Below are positions 38,042 through 49,200 of a DNA stretch of 64,000 nt, in pieces. Each line of letters starts with the position of its first letter. Position 1 is the first letter of the stretch. The translations under genes and the position numbers were made by a program. This DNA comes from Fragum whitleyi (lineage: Eukaryota > Mollusca > Bivalvia > Cardiida > Cardiidae). Where the stretch lies: assembly GCA_948146395.1 (NCBI GenBank), contig OX411559.1, positions 29,108,708 to 29,172,707 on the forward strand, given 5' to 3'. The notes beneath the pieces were generated by a model, which was not told the origin of the DNA, did not search any database, and saw only the letters and a program-made list of their open reading frames with translations.

Positions 38042-39170
38042 GGAGGGCCGTTACAGTTTCGGGGGATTTCCAGATATCCGCGTTCATATGCACAGATATA
38101 TTGAAAATATCAACATAGCTTTCCACGCATATTTTGAAAATATTTACATTTTTCTTAAGGTGGTCATGTTTTCGAAAATATCAAAGAAAACTGTTTATTA
38201 CACCGACCAATCACAATGCTGGTGTGCTGAATTAACATATATTTATAGCCATAGATATGGAAAACATAAAGATATAATAAACTTTCTAGTAAGGGAATAA
38301 ATAAGTGACAAGTGGACATTTTGCTTTAATATTTTTTATGAAGGCAAAAAAAGCAAACACTTATATAAAATAAACTCGAAATATATCAATAGAAAATTAG
38401 CCCAACTATTGTTCAACTGAAATTAATTAAGAAAAGTATATGTATCCAGGCTTTTTTAGTCAATTTCATAAGTTTGAAGTACAGTACCCCCACCCCCCCT
38501 AATTTACTACTCTAATTTGATTTTGTCCAGACATTGTTACGTCCCCTGATTTCCCAATCAACAATAATAACCATTTGTAATTTTGATACACTTGGTAACG
38601 CCTATGGCAGTTGTAGGATTTCTGTTACGGAGTTTAAACTACAATTAAGGGGGGAGGGGTAGTCATTTCACATCATTACCAAAGTTTTGCCGAATTACCC
38701 AGTGAAAGACTGAACCCCCCATTCCCTCTGGATCCGCTACATGCACAGTCATTATCCTGATCAAAACATGAGGTTTTCCTCCATAAGCTCATTTTCTATA
38801 TTAGGCAATTACATATAAATATAATATGTCATTTTAGTTGCCACGAAAGATAAGATGGTTTATTACTCGATTGAAACAAAAAAGAAAGAAAACATGACTT
38901 TCGATTGATTTTAAAGATTTTTAGATTTCTGTGATTTGCAAACGTTTAGAAAGTGAACCTCTTTTAGCAGTCGAATGTTTCTGAAATGTTTCGCGAACGT
39001 TTTTATTTTGAATTCAGGACAATCATGCGTGTAGGTTGACAAAATTACTATTGTTTGAAAAAAAGCCTTCCACTGTGCACGCGCAACTTCATATAAAGTT
39101 GATTTTAACAAGGCGCCCTCGCAATTTTTTTTCTAGGCGAGTTGTCTCCCCAAAACTGTAACGTCCCACC
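38042..39170. mobile_element. 1.13-kb TIR element flanked by TTAA
   Basis: The left end GGAGGGCCGTTACAGTTTCG and the right-end inverse GGTGGGACGTTACAGTTTTG match at most positions over about 25 bp. TTAA lies at 38038-38041 and 39171-39174. The interior has no gene. It forms the right part of the larger insertion. Confidence 0.6.
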
Positions 39171-40330
39171 TTAATATCATGGGTGCCAGGGGCTGCCGAG
39201 TCATCAAAAAATGTCCCATATGGTGAAATTTTAGATAAATCTTTTTCACCAAAACTACCCATCAGGATTAAACTTAATTTCTCAAGAAATTATTCTTTAG
39301 ACATACTCTTTCAGAATCTTTCGTTAATTCTAATTGGGTAGATATCATGGGTGCTATGGATTACCGCGTCATCAAAAATGGGATTTCTGGATCTTTTTAT
39401 AATACCTTTCAATGAAACTACTCTTCAGATTCAACCAAACTTCACTGAAATGTTCCTTAGAATATGCTCTTTCAGATTTCTGTGTTAAATTCTTGTTGGG
39501 CAATGAACTTGGGTAATTTAAGCTTTCATGTCAGCAAAAAAAGGACCAAAAAGGAAAACAAAAATGTCCAAAACTAGGCATAGGATAAGAATGATTTTAT
39601 GAAGGACTGTATTTAGTCAATAATAAAGGCTGGAAGATGATTGTCTTTGATTCTGGCATCATGTTGAACCCTTGGTAAAGATCTTGACCGTAGACCTTCT
39701 TTCTAAATTATTGAATAAGGAGGTCTAGGACTGTACTAAATCATAAATAATTGTTGGTAGATGTTTGTCTTTAATTCTGGCATCATTATGAACCCTTGAC
39801 CTTAACCATGACCTTGACCTATTTTCTTGATAATTGAATTATCGGGTATAGGACTGTATTAAGTGAATAATGATGGTTGGTAGATGATTGTCTTTGATTC
39901 TGGCATTATGATGAACTCCTGACCCTGACCATGACTTTCTTTCTTAAATGTTGAATTATTAGGGTAAGGACTGCGTTAAATCAACACAAAAGGTTGTTAG
40001 ATGATTGTCTATGATTCTGGCATCATGTTGAACCCTTGACCCTAACCGGGACCTTTGACCCACTTTCTTAAATATTGAATAATTAGGTCTAGGACTATAA
40101 GTCAATACTTAAGTTTGGTAGATGATTGTCTTTGATTCTGGCATCATGAGGATGAATTTTACTACTAATAAGAGATTGGGGATGATTGTCTTTTATTCTG
40201 GCATCCTGTTTGAACCATTTACCCTGCCATGACCTTTGACCTACTTTCTTAAATTTAGACTAATAGGGTTGAGGACTACATTTAATGAATAGTAAGATTT
40301 CATTGACCTGCTTTCTAAAGTCATCATTTA
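39171..40330 (+). repeat. tandem-unit element, copy 4, right part
   Basis: It opens with two or three more ~160-bp units like those left of the insertion (TATCATGGGTGCTATGG, TCATCAAAAATG). It then changes to about six units of 115-120 bp carrying GATTGTCTTTGATTCTGGCA and CTTGACCTACTTTCTTAAAT phrases (39640, 39763, 39885, 40003, 40119, 40178). Confidence 0.65.
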
Positions 40331-41340
40331 CTTAAATTCGATTAAAGCAAGCTAGTGTCTCCTATGGTTTCCTTGTGGCAATTCCAGTGGAACGACACTT
40401 GGCCCTCCTGGGCCTTAAGTATTTCTTGTAATAATTATTTGGTACTTGTCCTTCATTTGTTGCCAAAATAAAGTTTTAGAGATAACAATCTTTTTTTTTC
40501 ACAAATGGTTTTTGAATATCTTTTATTGTGTAAACAGTTATGGTGTTGTGCTATGGTAACTATGTATCAGTGACAACCCTTTCGATCATTTACTCTCACC
40601 AAGTGTCAATTTCTGTCATAGAACGCAACCTGGCGTTGTCCGTCTGACGTCCGGGTGGATGCGCTCTACATGTCTATCTACCACTTATGTTGATTAGGGT
40701 ACTTTATTTTTCTAACGAATCATGTTTCAAAAAATAAAAGTTGTCCGGAAATACCATGGTGTCTGTATTGAAACAGCACGCGAAATTGTTAGACATTTAG
40801 TTGAGTGTTTGGTAAACTAGTTGGTGCTAAAGTCACAATTTGAAAAACCTTAAAAATAAAAATTAGTCTGTGCGCCGCTTGACGTTATGTGTCTCTATGG
40901 CAACGCCTTTTGTACGCATTATATAAGTAAATAGGATTAAATGTTGCACATTTATGATATTCATTACATACTAATTCTAATGATGTCCATTGACCAGTCT
41001 TTGAGATATAAAGGAAGTCCTAGAAATTCTGGAACACCTCTCATATATGTATCTTGGCAGTTACGATGTGACATTTTACTCTTTGCGTCCTTCAAAATTC
41101 TTGGTTAAGATTTTATGTACAACTGTCATATGTCTGTCATTACTCTTCTACTACTTTAAACTCTGAACATGCTTCGGTAGAAAATGTAGGCGACAATGAA
41201 ATACTTACTTTGGTAGTTATTTAATATATTGAATTTAGAATATCATCCGATTTCGGCATTGATTTACTTTAACAATCCAGCATTCGGAATAGTCGAGTTT
41301 CCTCTGAGTTTCTCATGGACATAAGGCCTTAGAATTCCAG
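40331..41340. other. intergenic DNA
   Basis: No gene or clear repeat was recognised. One small GGCCCTCCTGGGCC near-palindrome lies at about 40401. Confidence 0.4.
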
Positions 41341-41344
41341 CCTT

Positions 41345-42515
41345 TTTAGCTCGCCTGAGCACAACTTGCTCAAGGGGAGCTTTTAGGATCACCCTGACCC
41401 CGTCGACCGTCGTGCTTCGTGTGTCGTCAACTTTCTTAAAACTTCTTCCCCTCCTAAACCGCTTTGCTGATTTCAATGAAATTTTGACAGAATGTTCCTT
41501 AAGTGATTCTTTTTAAAAATTGTTCGCTAAATTCTGATTGGTCCATAAATATTGACGTGGCAAGGCGGACCTTATTTTGAACCGGAAATCTATGAACGAC
41601 ATTTTTTCTGAGCAACTGGGCCGATTTCAATGAAACTTTACCAGAATGTTCCTTGGGTGACCCTTTTCAAAAATTGTTCTCTAAATTTTGATTGGCCTAT
41701 AAATATGGGCGTGGCAGGGTGGGGCTAATTTTGAGCTCGAAATCTTTGAATGACACCTCCTCCTGAACCATTGGACATATTTCAATGAAACTTTACCAGA
41801 ATATTTCTTGGGTGACCCTTTTCATGAATTGTTCATGAAATTTTGATTGGCCCATGAATGTGGGCGTGTCAGGGCGGGGCTTATTTAGAGCCAAAAATCT
41901 TTGAACGATATTTCCCCCTGAACCAGTGGGCCGATTTCAATGAAACTTATGCAGAATGTTCCTTGGGTACCCTTTTCAAAAATTGTTCGCGAAATTTTGA
42001 TTGGCCTATAATTTTGGGTGTGGCAGGGCGGGGCTTATTTTGACCCCGAAATCTTTGAACGACATCTCCTCCAGAACCACTTGGTCGATTTCAATGAAAC
42101 GTCACCAGAATGTTTCTTGAGTGACCCCTTTTCAAAAATTGTTCGCAGAATTTATTTGGCCCATAAATATTGGTGTGGCAGGGCGGGGCTTATTTTAGCT
42201 CTTCCTGAACCAATGGGTCGATTTCAATGAAACCTAATCAGAATGTTCCTTGGGTGACCCTTTTTAAAAATTGTTCGCAACATTTCGATTGTTCCTTAAA
42301 TTTTGGCGTATCAGGGAGGGGCTTATTTTAAGTCTCGACAGTAATGAAAGGATGGACAACGTCTATTCTTACTTTAAAATCTTTGAATTAAATCTCCTCT
42401 TCAACAACTAGGCAAATGTGTATGAATCTTTGCCAGAAAGTTACTTAGATGATTTCCACTGGACAAATAAATTTCAGGTGAGCTATTGAGGGCCATTCTG
42501 CTCCTCTTGTTTTTA
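41345..42515 (+). repeat. hairpin-headed tandem-unit element, copy 5
   Basis: The head AGCTCGCCTGAGCACAACTT...GGGGAGCT lies at about 41347-41382. A TCGACCGTCGTGCTTCGTG leader follows, then at least six units of 154-155 bp. The landmark GATTTCAATGAAA falls at 41469, 41623, 41778, 41933, 42087 and 42220. Units share CAGAATGTTCCTTGGGTGAC and GTGGCAGGGCGGGGCTTATT. It ends at GGTGAGCTATTGAGGGCC. It lies just upstream of THNSL1. Confidence 0.8.
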
Positions 42516-42785
42516 CATAGGTAAGTCTCCTTGTGATACCGTTAATTGGTGGGCAGATATCACTCCTGTTTGAAAGCTGAAGTTAAGACAATTTTCTCGC
42601 AAGTTTAGAATGAGGGGCTTATCTGATTTGATAATATTTAACCAAATTCCTTAAATCTTGACCAAGTCGAAGAAATAGTTTCGAAGTAGCCCAACCCCGT
42701 GGTTACCTGGCAAACATTCTGAAACGTCGTCGATGTTGTGAAGAAACCCTATCGTTTAACATTTTCAGACACCGTCCCTGTAAAG

Positions 42786-42890
42786 ATGATATTCCCTGTG
42801 CGTTACTGTGGACTATATACATCTAGACTAAAACACTTGACAAACTATGGCTTTAGAATGACAAATCGAACGGTTTCTTCTAAAGAAACG
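42786..42890 (+). CDS. THNSL1: candidate first coding exon of THNSL1 (possible mitochondrial presequence)
   Basis: An ATG at 42786 opens 35 codons beginning MIFPVRYCGLYTSRLKH. They are rich in R, K, S, T and Y and have no acidic residue until the last few codons, which resembles a mitochondrial targeting peptide. Vertebrate THNSL1 also carries a short basic leader before its P-loop. Splicing at ACG|GTTGGT (42890) joins in phase with 43254, but that donor is weak. The better donor GTTG|GTGAGA (42894) would shift the frame into a stop, unless another small exon lies between. The first exon is therefore a proposal only. Confidence 0.35.
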
Positions 42891-43253
42891 GTTGGTGAGA
42901 TTTTCTTTATTGGTTATGATATATGTTTTTTTCTCATCAGTTATACGCCTTTAATTTTAGTCCAACCATATTAACTAATTGAAAGTTCTGGTTCGAACTT
43001 AATCTATTTAGAACGAATCAGCTAGCAAACGTATCCTTAACTGATGGAACTTAACTATGGACAGGTGCTTGTATGTGGGAATATTTATCCGCGTTGCGAC
43101 AATTCTAAGTTAATTCATGACCATTTTCTTTTAAAAGAACCTTCGGGAAAAAAAGAAAAAGAATGCTAAGGAATGAATAACCCAAAGAGTGTATTTGGAA
43201 AAGAAATAGTATAAATGAAGATGTTTTGATATTCTATGTTCTTTTTTTTACAG

Positions 43254-46200
43254 CATGGTAACATCATATTGATGGGTAGTCCCGGGTGCGGTAAGACTAC
43301 TGTTGGACGTATATTGAGTTCTAAGTTAAACAGACCTGTACTAGATATAGACGATGATCATCTCGAACCTTACTGGGGCATAACTGTGGCACAAAAGGTA
43401 TAGAAGATAGGGAATGAGTGGTCGACCGAACTTATTTTACGAGTCACCAATGTTCATGTATGAGGACATGAGTTAAATAAATATTAACATTAACATTTTT
43501 CATATAGTGATTTATTTATATGACCTTAAATTTTGCAGTAATTAGACAAAATGATTGAAATTTGTTTATAATATCAACCGTGATATACCAAAAATATTCA
43601 ACATGGATATTTCGCGCCATGGACATGTGTCATATTTTGAACAAAATTTCCACTTTGTTGCATTTCCAATAGGTTCGTAATTGCATTTAGCTCTGGTAAT
43701 GAACAGTTTATCTAGTTTAGTTAAATATAGGTGTTCTTGGTTCTAGAATAAATAAGATTTACGAGCCAAGAGACGCTGTATATATTAAACATGTCCTCGA
43801 TGTTGTGTGAGGGCTCAAACAGTTTTGGTTGAAGGGATGTTAAAAAGGGCGATTACCCAACATCTCTTTATTATGACGTATTGCTTTTCTATCAGTCATT
43901 ATAATATCATCGGGAAACCTATATCAAATTCTTTGAACATTGCCGAAACTATATGTCTGGAACTTTCTATATATAGAGCATATCATAAAGACTCCTACCA
44001 AACGAGGTCAATGTAAACAATGTCTTAGTCAAATAAGCTTTTGTAAGAATATAATGCACAGACTGGAAATATTTCCTTCAGAGGTACCTTTTTTTATTTC
44101 GTCAAAAATTTCTAGTCTGAACCATAACGAAAATTTTCATTAAGATTCTTCTACATTAAAATACTTTAGATCCAGTTGAAAAGATAATTGTATAAGAATG
44201 TATAGGTGTATTTTAAAAACTGAGCTCTGTCGTAGGCGCCGAGTCCATAAACATATGGTAAAACGGGTATAATTAAAAAGCAAATGATAGGAATCCCTTC
44301 ATTGAAATTATAAAAGTACATATTTGAGTAAACCTTTGGTTTTAAGACAAGCAAAAGAGTTGGTTTAAAGGCAAATTTTAAACTTTCTTAATGCGTTATT
44401 TTAACCTGTTTTATCTATTCCGAACAAATGGCACGAGAATCTAACAGTAAAAAGATGATTTCACGGCTCACCGCGCAAAATCTACCTAAAGTCATATGAT
44501 TCTAATTTCTAAAGAAATTTTCCCAAGATTACGCAGTCTGACAAGAGTCGATACATTTCGCATTTCTCATATCGTCTCTTTTTGCCTGACGAATCATATA
44601 TATTTCAGCTGTCAGAAGTTGGTTCAGATTCCTTTGTACAAGCTGAGGGTGAGGCCCTGTGTCAATTCAACGCAACAAACAGTATTATCTCCCTTACTGG
44701 ATCTAATCCCATGCATGAAGACGGGATGCGGCATGTCTCACAGACAGGTATACGAAATGGTTTTTTTTTCAGAGCTATGAGGATATTTAGTAAGTGGTCA
44801 TGAAATACCGAACTTAATAGACGAGTCATAGAAATATTTAGATAAAGCCGAGACTTTACTTTATTCCTTTCATTCACTGAAATTCTCATCATATCAGTAG
44901 AATCAGGCCTGTGGAGCAAATCAGCTGCTCAAGCAGTTCTAGTCAATAAAACTTGGCATGAATGTCCGAAAGTGATCATGTTTCAAAATTGATTGCTATT
45001 TGGAATATCTCTCTTTCAAATCTGGAGATGCTAAAGCCAGTGGAATGATATAGGCCCTCTTGTGCATTTCTTTTTTATGGGGTTTTACGCCGCTTTTAGC
45101 ATTCTTTCAGTCATACCTCAAAAACATGGGCACAAAACAATGGATTCTTGGTTATTTTTATAACCATCTTTACCACTACGTCCTTTCCAAGCTTCTAAAT
45201 TCTATTCGTCATAGGTCTACGCTTATTAACTCAATAGTAGGAGACAAATAGTTGTCAAGAATGAATATCGACGTCAGGCATTAAAGGCAAAATATCGGAC
45301 TAAACATGAGAATCTAAATTATATTATGGTATTAATTCCAGGCACAGTTATCTTCCTTGATGTCCACCAACAAGACGTTCTAGAGAGATTGGAGCGAATG
45401 AAGGTCAATCGTATTGTAGGTCAAAACGAGGGTACGCCCATGTCGGACATTCTAAACTTTAGACAGCAGTTTTACGAGAAGAATTATGACGTCAGAGTTA
45501 TCTGTAGTCGCAATGAAGGCCCTGATAGCGTCGCGGACAAGGTTGTATCTAAAATAAATCATCTACAAAATCAGCGTGGTTATGTGTCTACAAGGAACAC
45601 TGAAGAAAGCCCAACATTCAGTGATGTCATGATCAAAAGTTTATGCCCGAAGGGTGGACTTTATGTACCTAAGTCATTTCCAATGAAATTAAGTCTTGGT
45701 GAACTTGATCGTTTTGTGGATTTAAGCTATAAAGAGAGAGCACTTCGGATTATCGAGCATATATTTCCATGGCAAGATATCCACCCTAGTCTCATCAAGA
45801 AGTATGTGAACAATGCATATTCAACAGATGTTTTCGGAAGTGACGTGGTATTTCCTTTACGTCCGTTTTGTGCAATAAGTGGCCGTGAACAATATATTTT
45901 AGAACTTTTTCACGGACCAACAGCTTCGTTTAAAGACGCCGCCTTACAATTGATGCCGCAGCTATTCAAATACGCCGTGTCAACTTCAAGTTCTAATGGT
46001 ATAAAGTAAGTCTTTCTCTCTTTTAAAAATACCTTTCTTTATAAAAATTCTGCTATTAATTTCGAACCATATTATTATCAATTTTGGTAAAAGATATAAA
46101 TTCAAATTGAGTTTTATTATCTTTATATTTAAATCATAAGCATGAAAACTTATAATGTTTATGTTAATTATATTGCTGTTGCAAACCATTTTCACTGCTG

Positions 46201-49200
46201 AATGATTAAAGTTTCAGTTTGTCAATCCCTACCAAGTGTTTTAATTCATCAAAGCTTTTTATCATACACCTGTGAAACAAAATTTGAGCAAACATTTATC
46301 TTATTTGATTAGCACTAAGAATTCCTCTAATAAAATGGCACAAAACCAGCAAACTTTTTATTCTTGGCAGACGATTAAAAATCATTGAATGTAGAGAGAA
46401 ATGATTTAAGTTCTCGCGGACTCAAACTTATAAAGCTAAACACCCTTTGTATGATTGTGTTTCTTCTACGTATATGTATCTTAAATTTTCAAGACATCGA
46501 GCGAAAAAAGCAAAGATTACAAATTATCCATATACTCAAAATTTCATTTACATATGTATAAGCAGAAAAAACTTATTTGTCGATGGATATCCTATGTTGA
46601 CCCAATCGTAATTGTTCTATCAAGATGATTTAAATGAATCACAAAAATGTTCAAGATTTTCATCTCCACATTTGATGAGATCCCTGTATTATACGCATTT
46701 TCTTTAAAAATAATTTACCCTTCAGAAACCTCATTCTAGTGGCGACATCTGGTGATACTGGCGGAGCCGTACTTGACGGATTTGGGAGACATGCGAGTAA
46801 GTCTATTTAAACCAGTGCACTTAACTTAACTTTTCAGTTTAATATCAACGTTATGAATATCAAAAATAATGATTCGGTTTACAACAAGCTTGCAATCTCC
46901 AACATTCAACTGAGGGGAGGCAAATGCCCATAGTTTAACCCATATCTCTAAAATGAACTTAAAAATTAAACCGGAAAACTTAAATTTCTTTTAGAAACTT
47001 GAAATTAAAACCTTTTTCATATTTGGTTTTATCATAATTTAGGTATATATATGACGGTGGTAAAGGTAACATATTAAAACCCTTTACCCAGAGCTTAACT
47101 CAAAAAGTTAACTTAAAAACTTATACAGTTCAACAATAACGACTTATGCAGATCATATTTAGATTAAAAGATATTCATTTCAATGGTGTGTGTATGCTAA
47201 TGACAATATCGAGGTAATTTGTCAAAGTCAATGCCAAGTATCAAAGACTAACATCCGAAATATGTAGCGAGGACAGCGTGTTTTATATGCATATCCTGTT
47301 AATCCAAGCGATTAGGTATGTTTCAGTTATATTTATTGATGCGAAGTACTCATTTTCCAGTCTCTACTTCAAGCTCGACAAATAAACTTTTTTTAAAGTT
47401 ACTTAAAACAATTAGTTATCAAATGACAATTTTGGTTTATATCTAAATAGTGAACATTTTCTTACTTTGATCGAAAGTATTCTAAAAAATTGTATCTTTT
47501 TTCCATTCTTTCAGGTGATGTTGGAGTTCTAATTTTATATCCACAAGAAGGTATCAGTGAAATCCAACGTCAACAAATGATTGCATTGAGTAGAAACAAT
47601 GCCCAGGCTGTAGGTAAATAATGGAATGAACGAATTTTCGTCAGTGCTAAGATAATTTATTTCTTGACTGCTAAAGCTTCTGATAATTACTGACACAATG
47701 CATAGTGATATTTGTATCAATGTAACTAGTACGTTAAGCGTAGATAATGAGTAACACGGACAACTACATAGTACATCAGCCCTGCGTTCAGGATGACGAA
47801 ACGGTGCAAACAGTCAGCCAATTATACCCCACTTTAAACGCAAGTTTACGCGTGCAAAGCGGGGTAAAATTGGCAAACAGATTGCGCTGTTTTGACATCC
47901 TAAACGCAGAGCTGGTATGATATAATACCGTTTAATAGTTTGCCGAGGGAAATCTGAAGTCTTTAGCTCTTTACAGATCGCATCATGCTCTAATGAAATG
48001 TGCAAGTGCGTGCACTTATTAATCTTACTCTTAACGTACATGTGACATTGGATTGTCAATCACATGCTCATAGAAAGGATATGACGGATTTGTGTTTATA
48101 TCAAATCAACATAATTGTTAGTTCCGTCTATGAAAAACAATTGTAATCATTGGACGACAAAAAAAACATATTCATGCCACCATTAACAAAATATTGAGCA
48201 AATTTAAAATCTGCAGCCTGATTTGAGCTGATCATAATGAAATGTCGTCAAAACACGTGAACAATTTGTTTTAAATTTAGGTGTTTCTGGCTGGGATTTC
48301 GACTCCTGTCAAACTGTCGTCAAACAGTTACTGAGAGATCATGATTTTAGTCAAAGTCTACGGATGGAAAGCAATTCTGCATTGAGGTATTAGATATGTT
48401 TAACCAGAAATCTAGGGATGTTAAAGACTTGTTTTAACAACCTCTTAAGAATACAGCGAATCAATTTAATCGAAGTTTAAATCAACTTTGGTAATTATGG
48501 ATAGTAAAGAAGGATACATATTTATATAAATATAGGATCTGAAATGCATGTTTTTAGAAAAGCATGACTACTTTTGAACTTTTATCTTAATTTTTCACAA
48601 AAATAGAGTTTCCATAACCTCTGTAAATAATATAAACAAGTGACACATCAAACAAACAAGGACTGTAAAATAAATAATTGATAAATAGATTAGTTCAAGT
48701 ACAGGTAACCCAGACGCAGCCATCAAAGTTCCTTTCTTAGGACATTTAATTGATAATTCTAGATTCAGAAAAATGAGCATTTCGAAAGTTTCGACCCTAG
48801 TCAGTCTAGAATCGACATTTTACGCACAATCGTGATGGGTTCATTTGCTTGACGGGTCATATGTATACTGTTTACGCTCAATGATAATATCAAATTACAA
48901 CTACTTTTAATACTTGATAACCATATTTTGTTTCTGTTTATAGTGCAGCCAATTCCATCAGTTGGGGTAGATTACAACTACTTTTGATACTTCATACCCA
49001 TATTTTGTTTCTGTTTATAGTGCAGCCAATTCCATCAGTTGGGGTAGATTACTGCCACAAATTGTGTTCCATATAAGTTCGTACCTTGAGCTTGTACGGT
49101 CTGGTGCTGTCAAGTTGGGTGATGCAGTTGACCTTTGTGTACCGACAGGGAATTTCGGAAATATCCTTGCCGCTTATTATGCAAAGGTAAGGTTTATCCA

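Larger units (their letters stand above)
35402..39170. mobile_element. nested 3.8-kb TTAA-bounded insertion in the array
   Basis: TTAA lies on both sides (35398-35401 and 39171-39174), and array-type sequence continues on each side. Inside are two related non-coding modules, both containing TCAGCATAGCTTTCCATGCA or a variant (35494 and 38109) and TGTATCCAGGC (35859 and 38442), plus a minus-strand SINE. The right flank lacks about 14 bp of a complete array unit, so one clean insertion is inferred rather than proven. Confidence 0.5.

Noticed and set aside
41858..42230. Overlapping open frames with repeated FNET / NCS-type wording
   Set aside because: They follow from the 154-155-bp tandem units; the period is not kept in frame and stops occur in neighbouring units.
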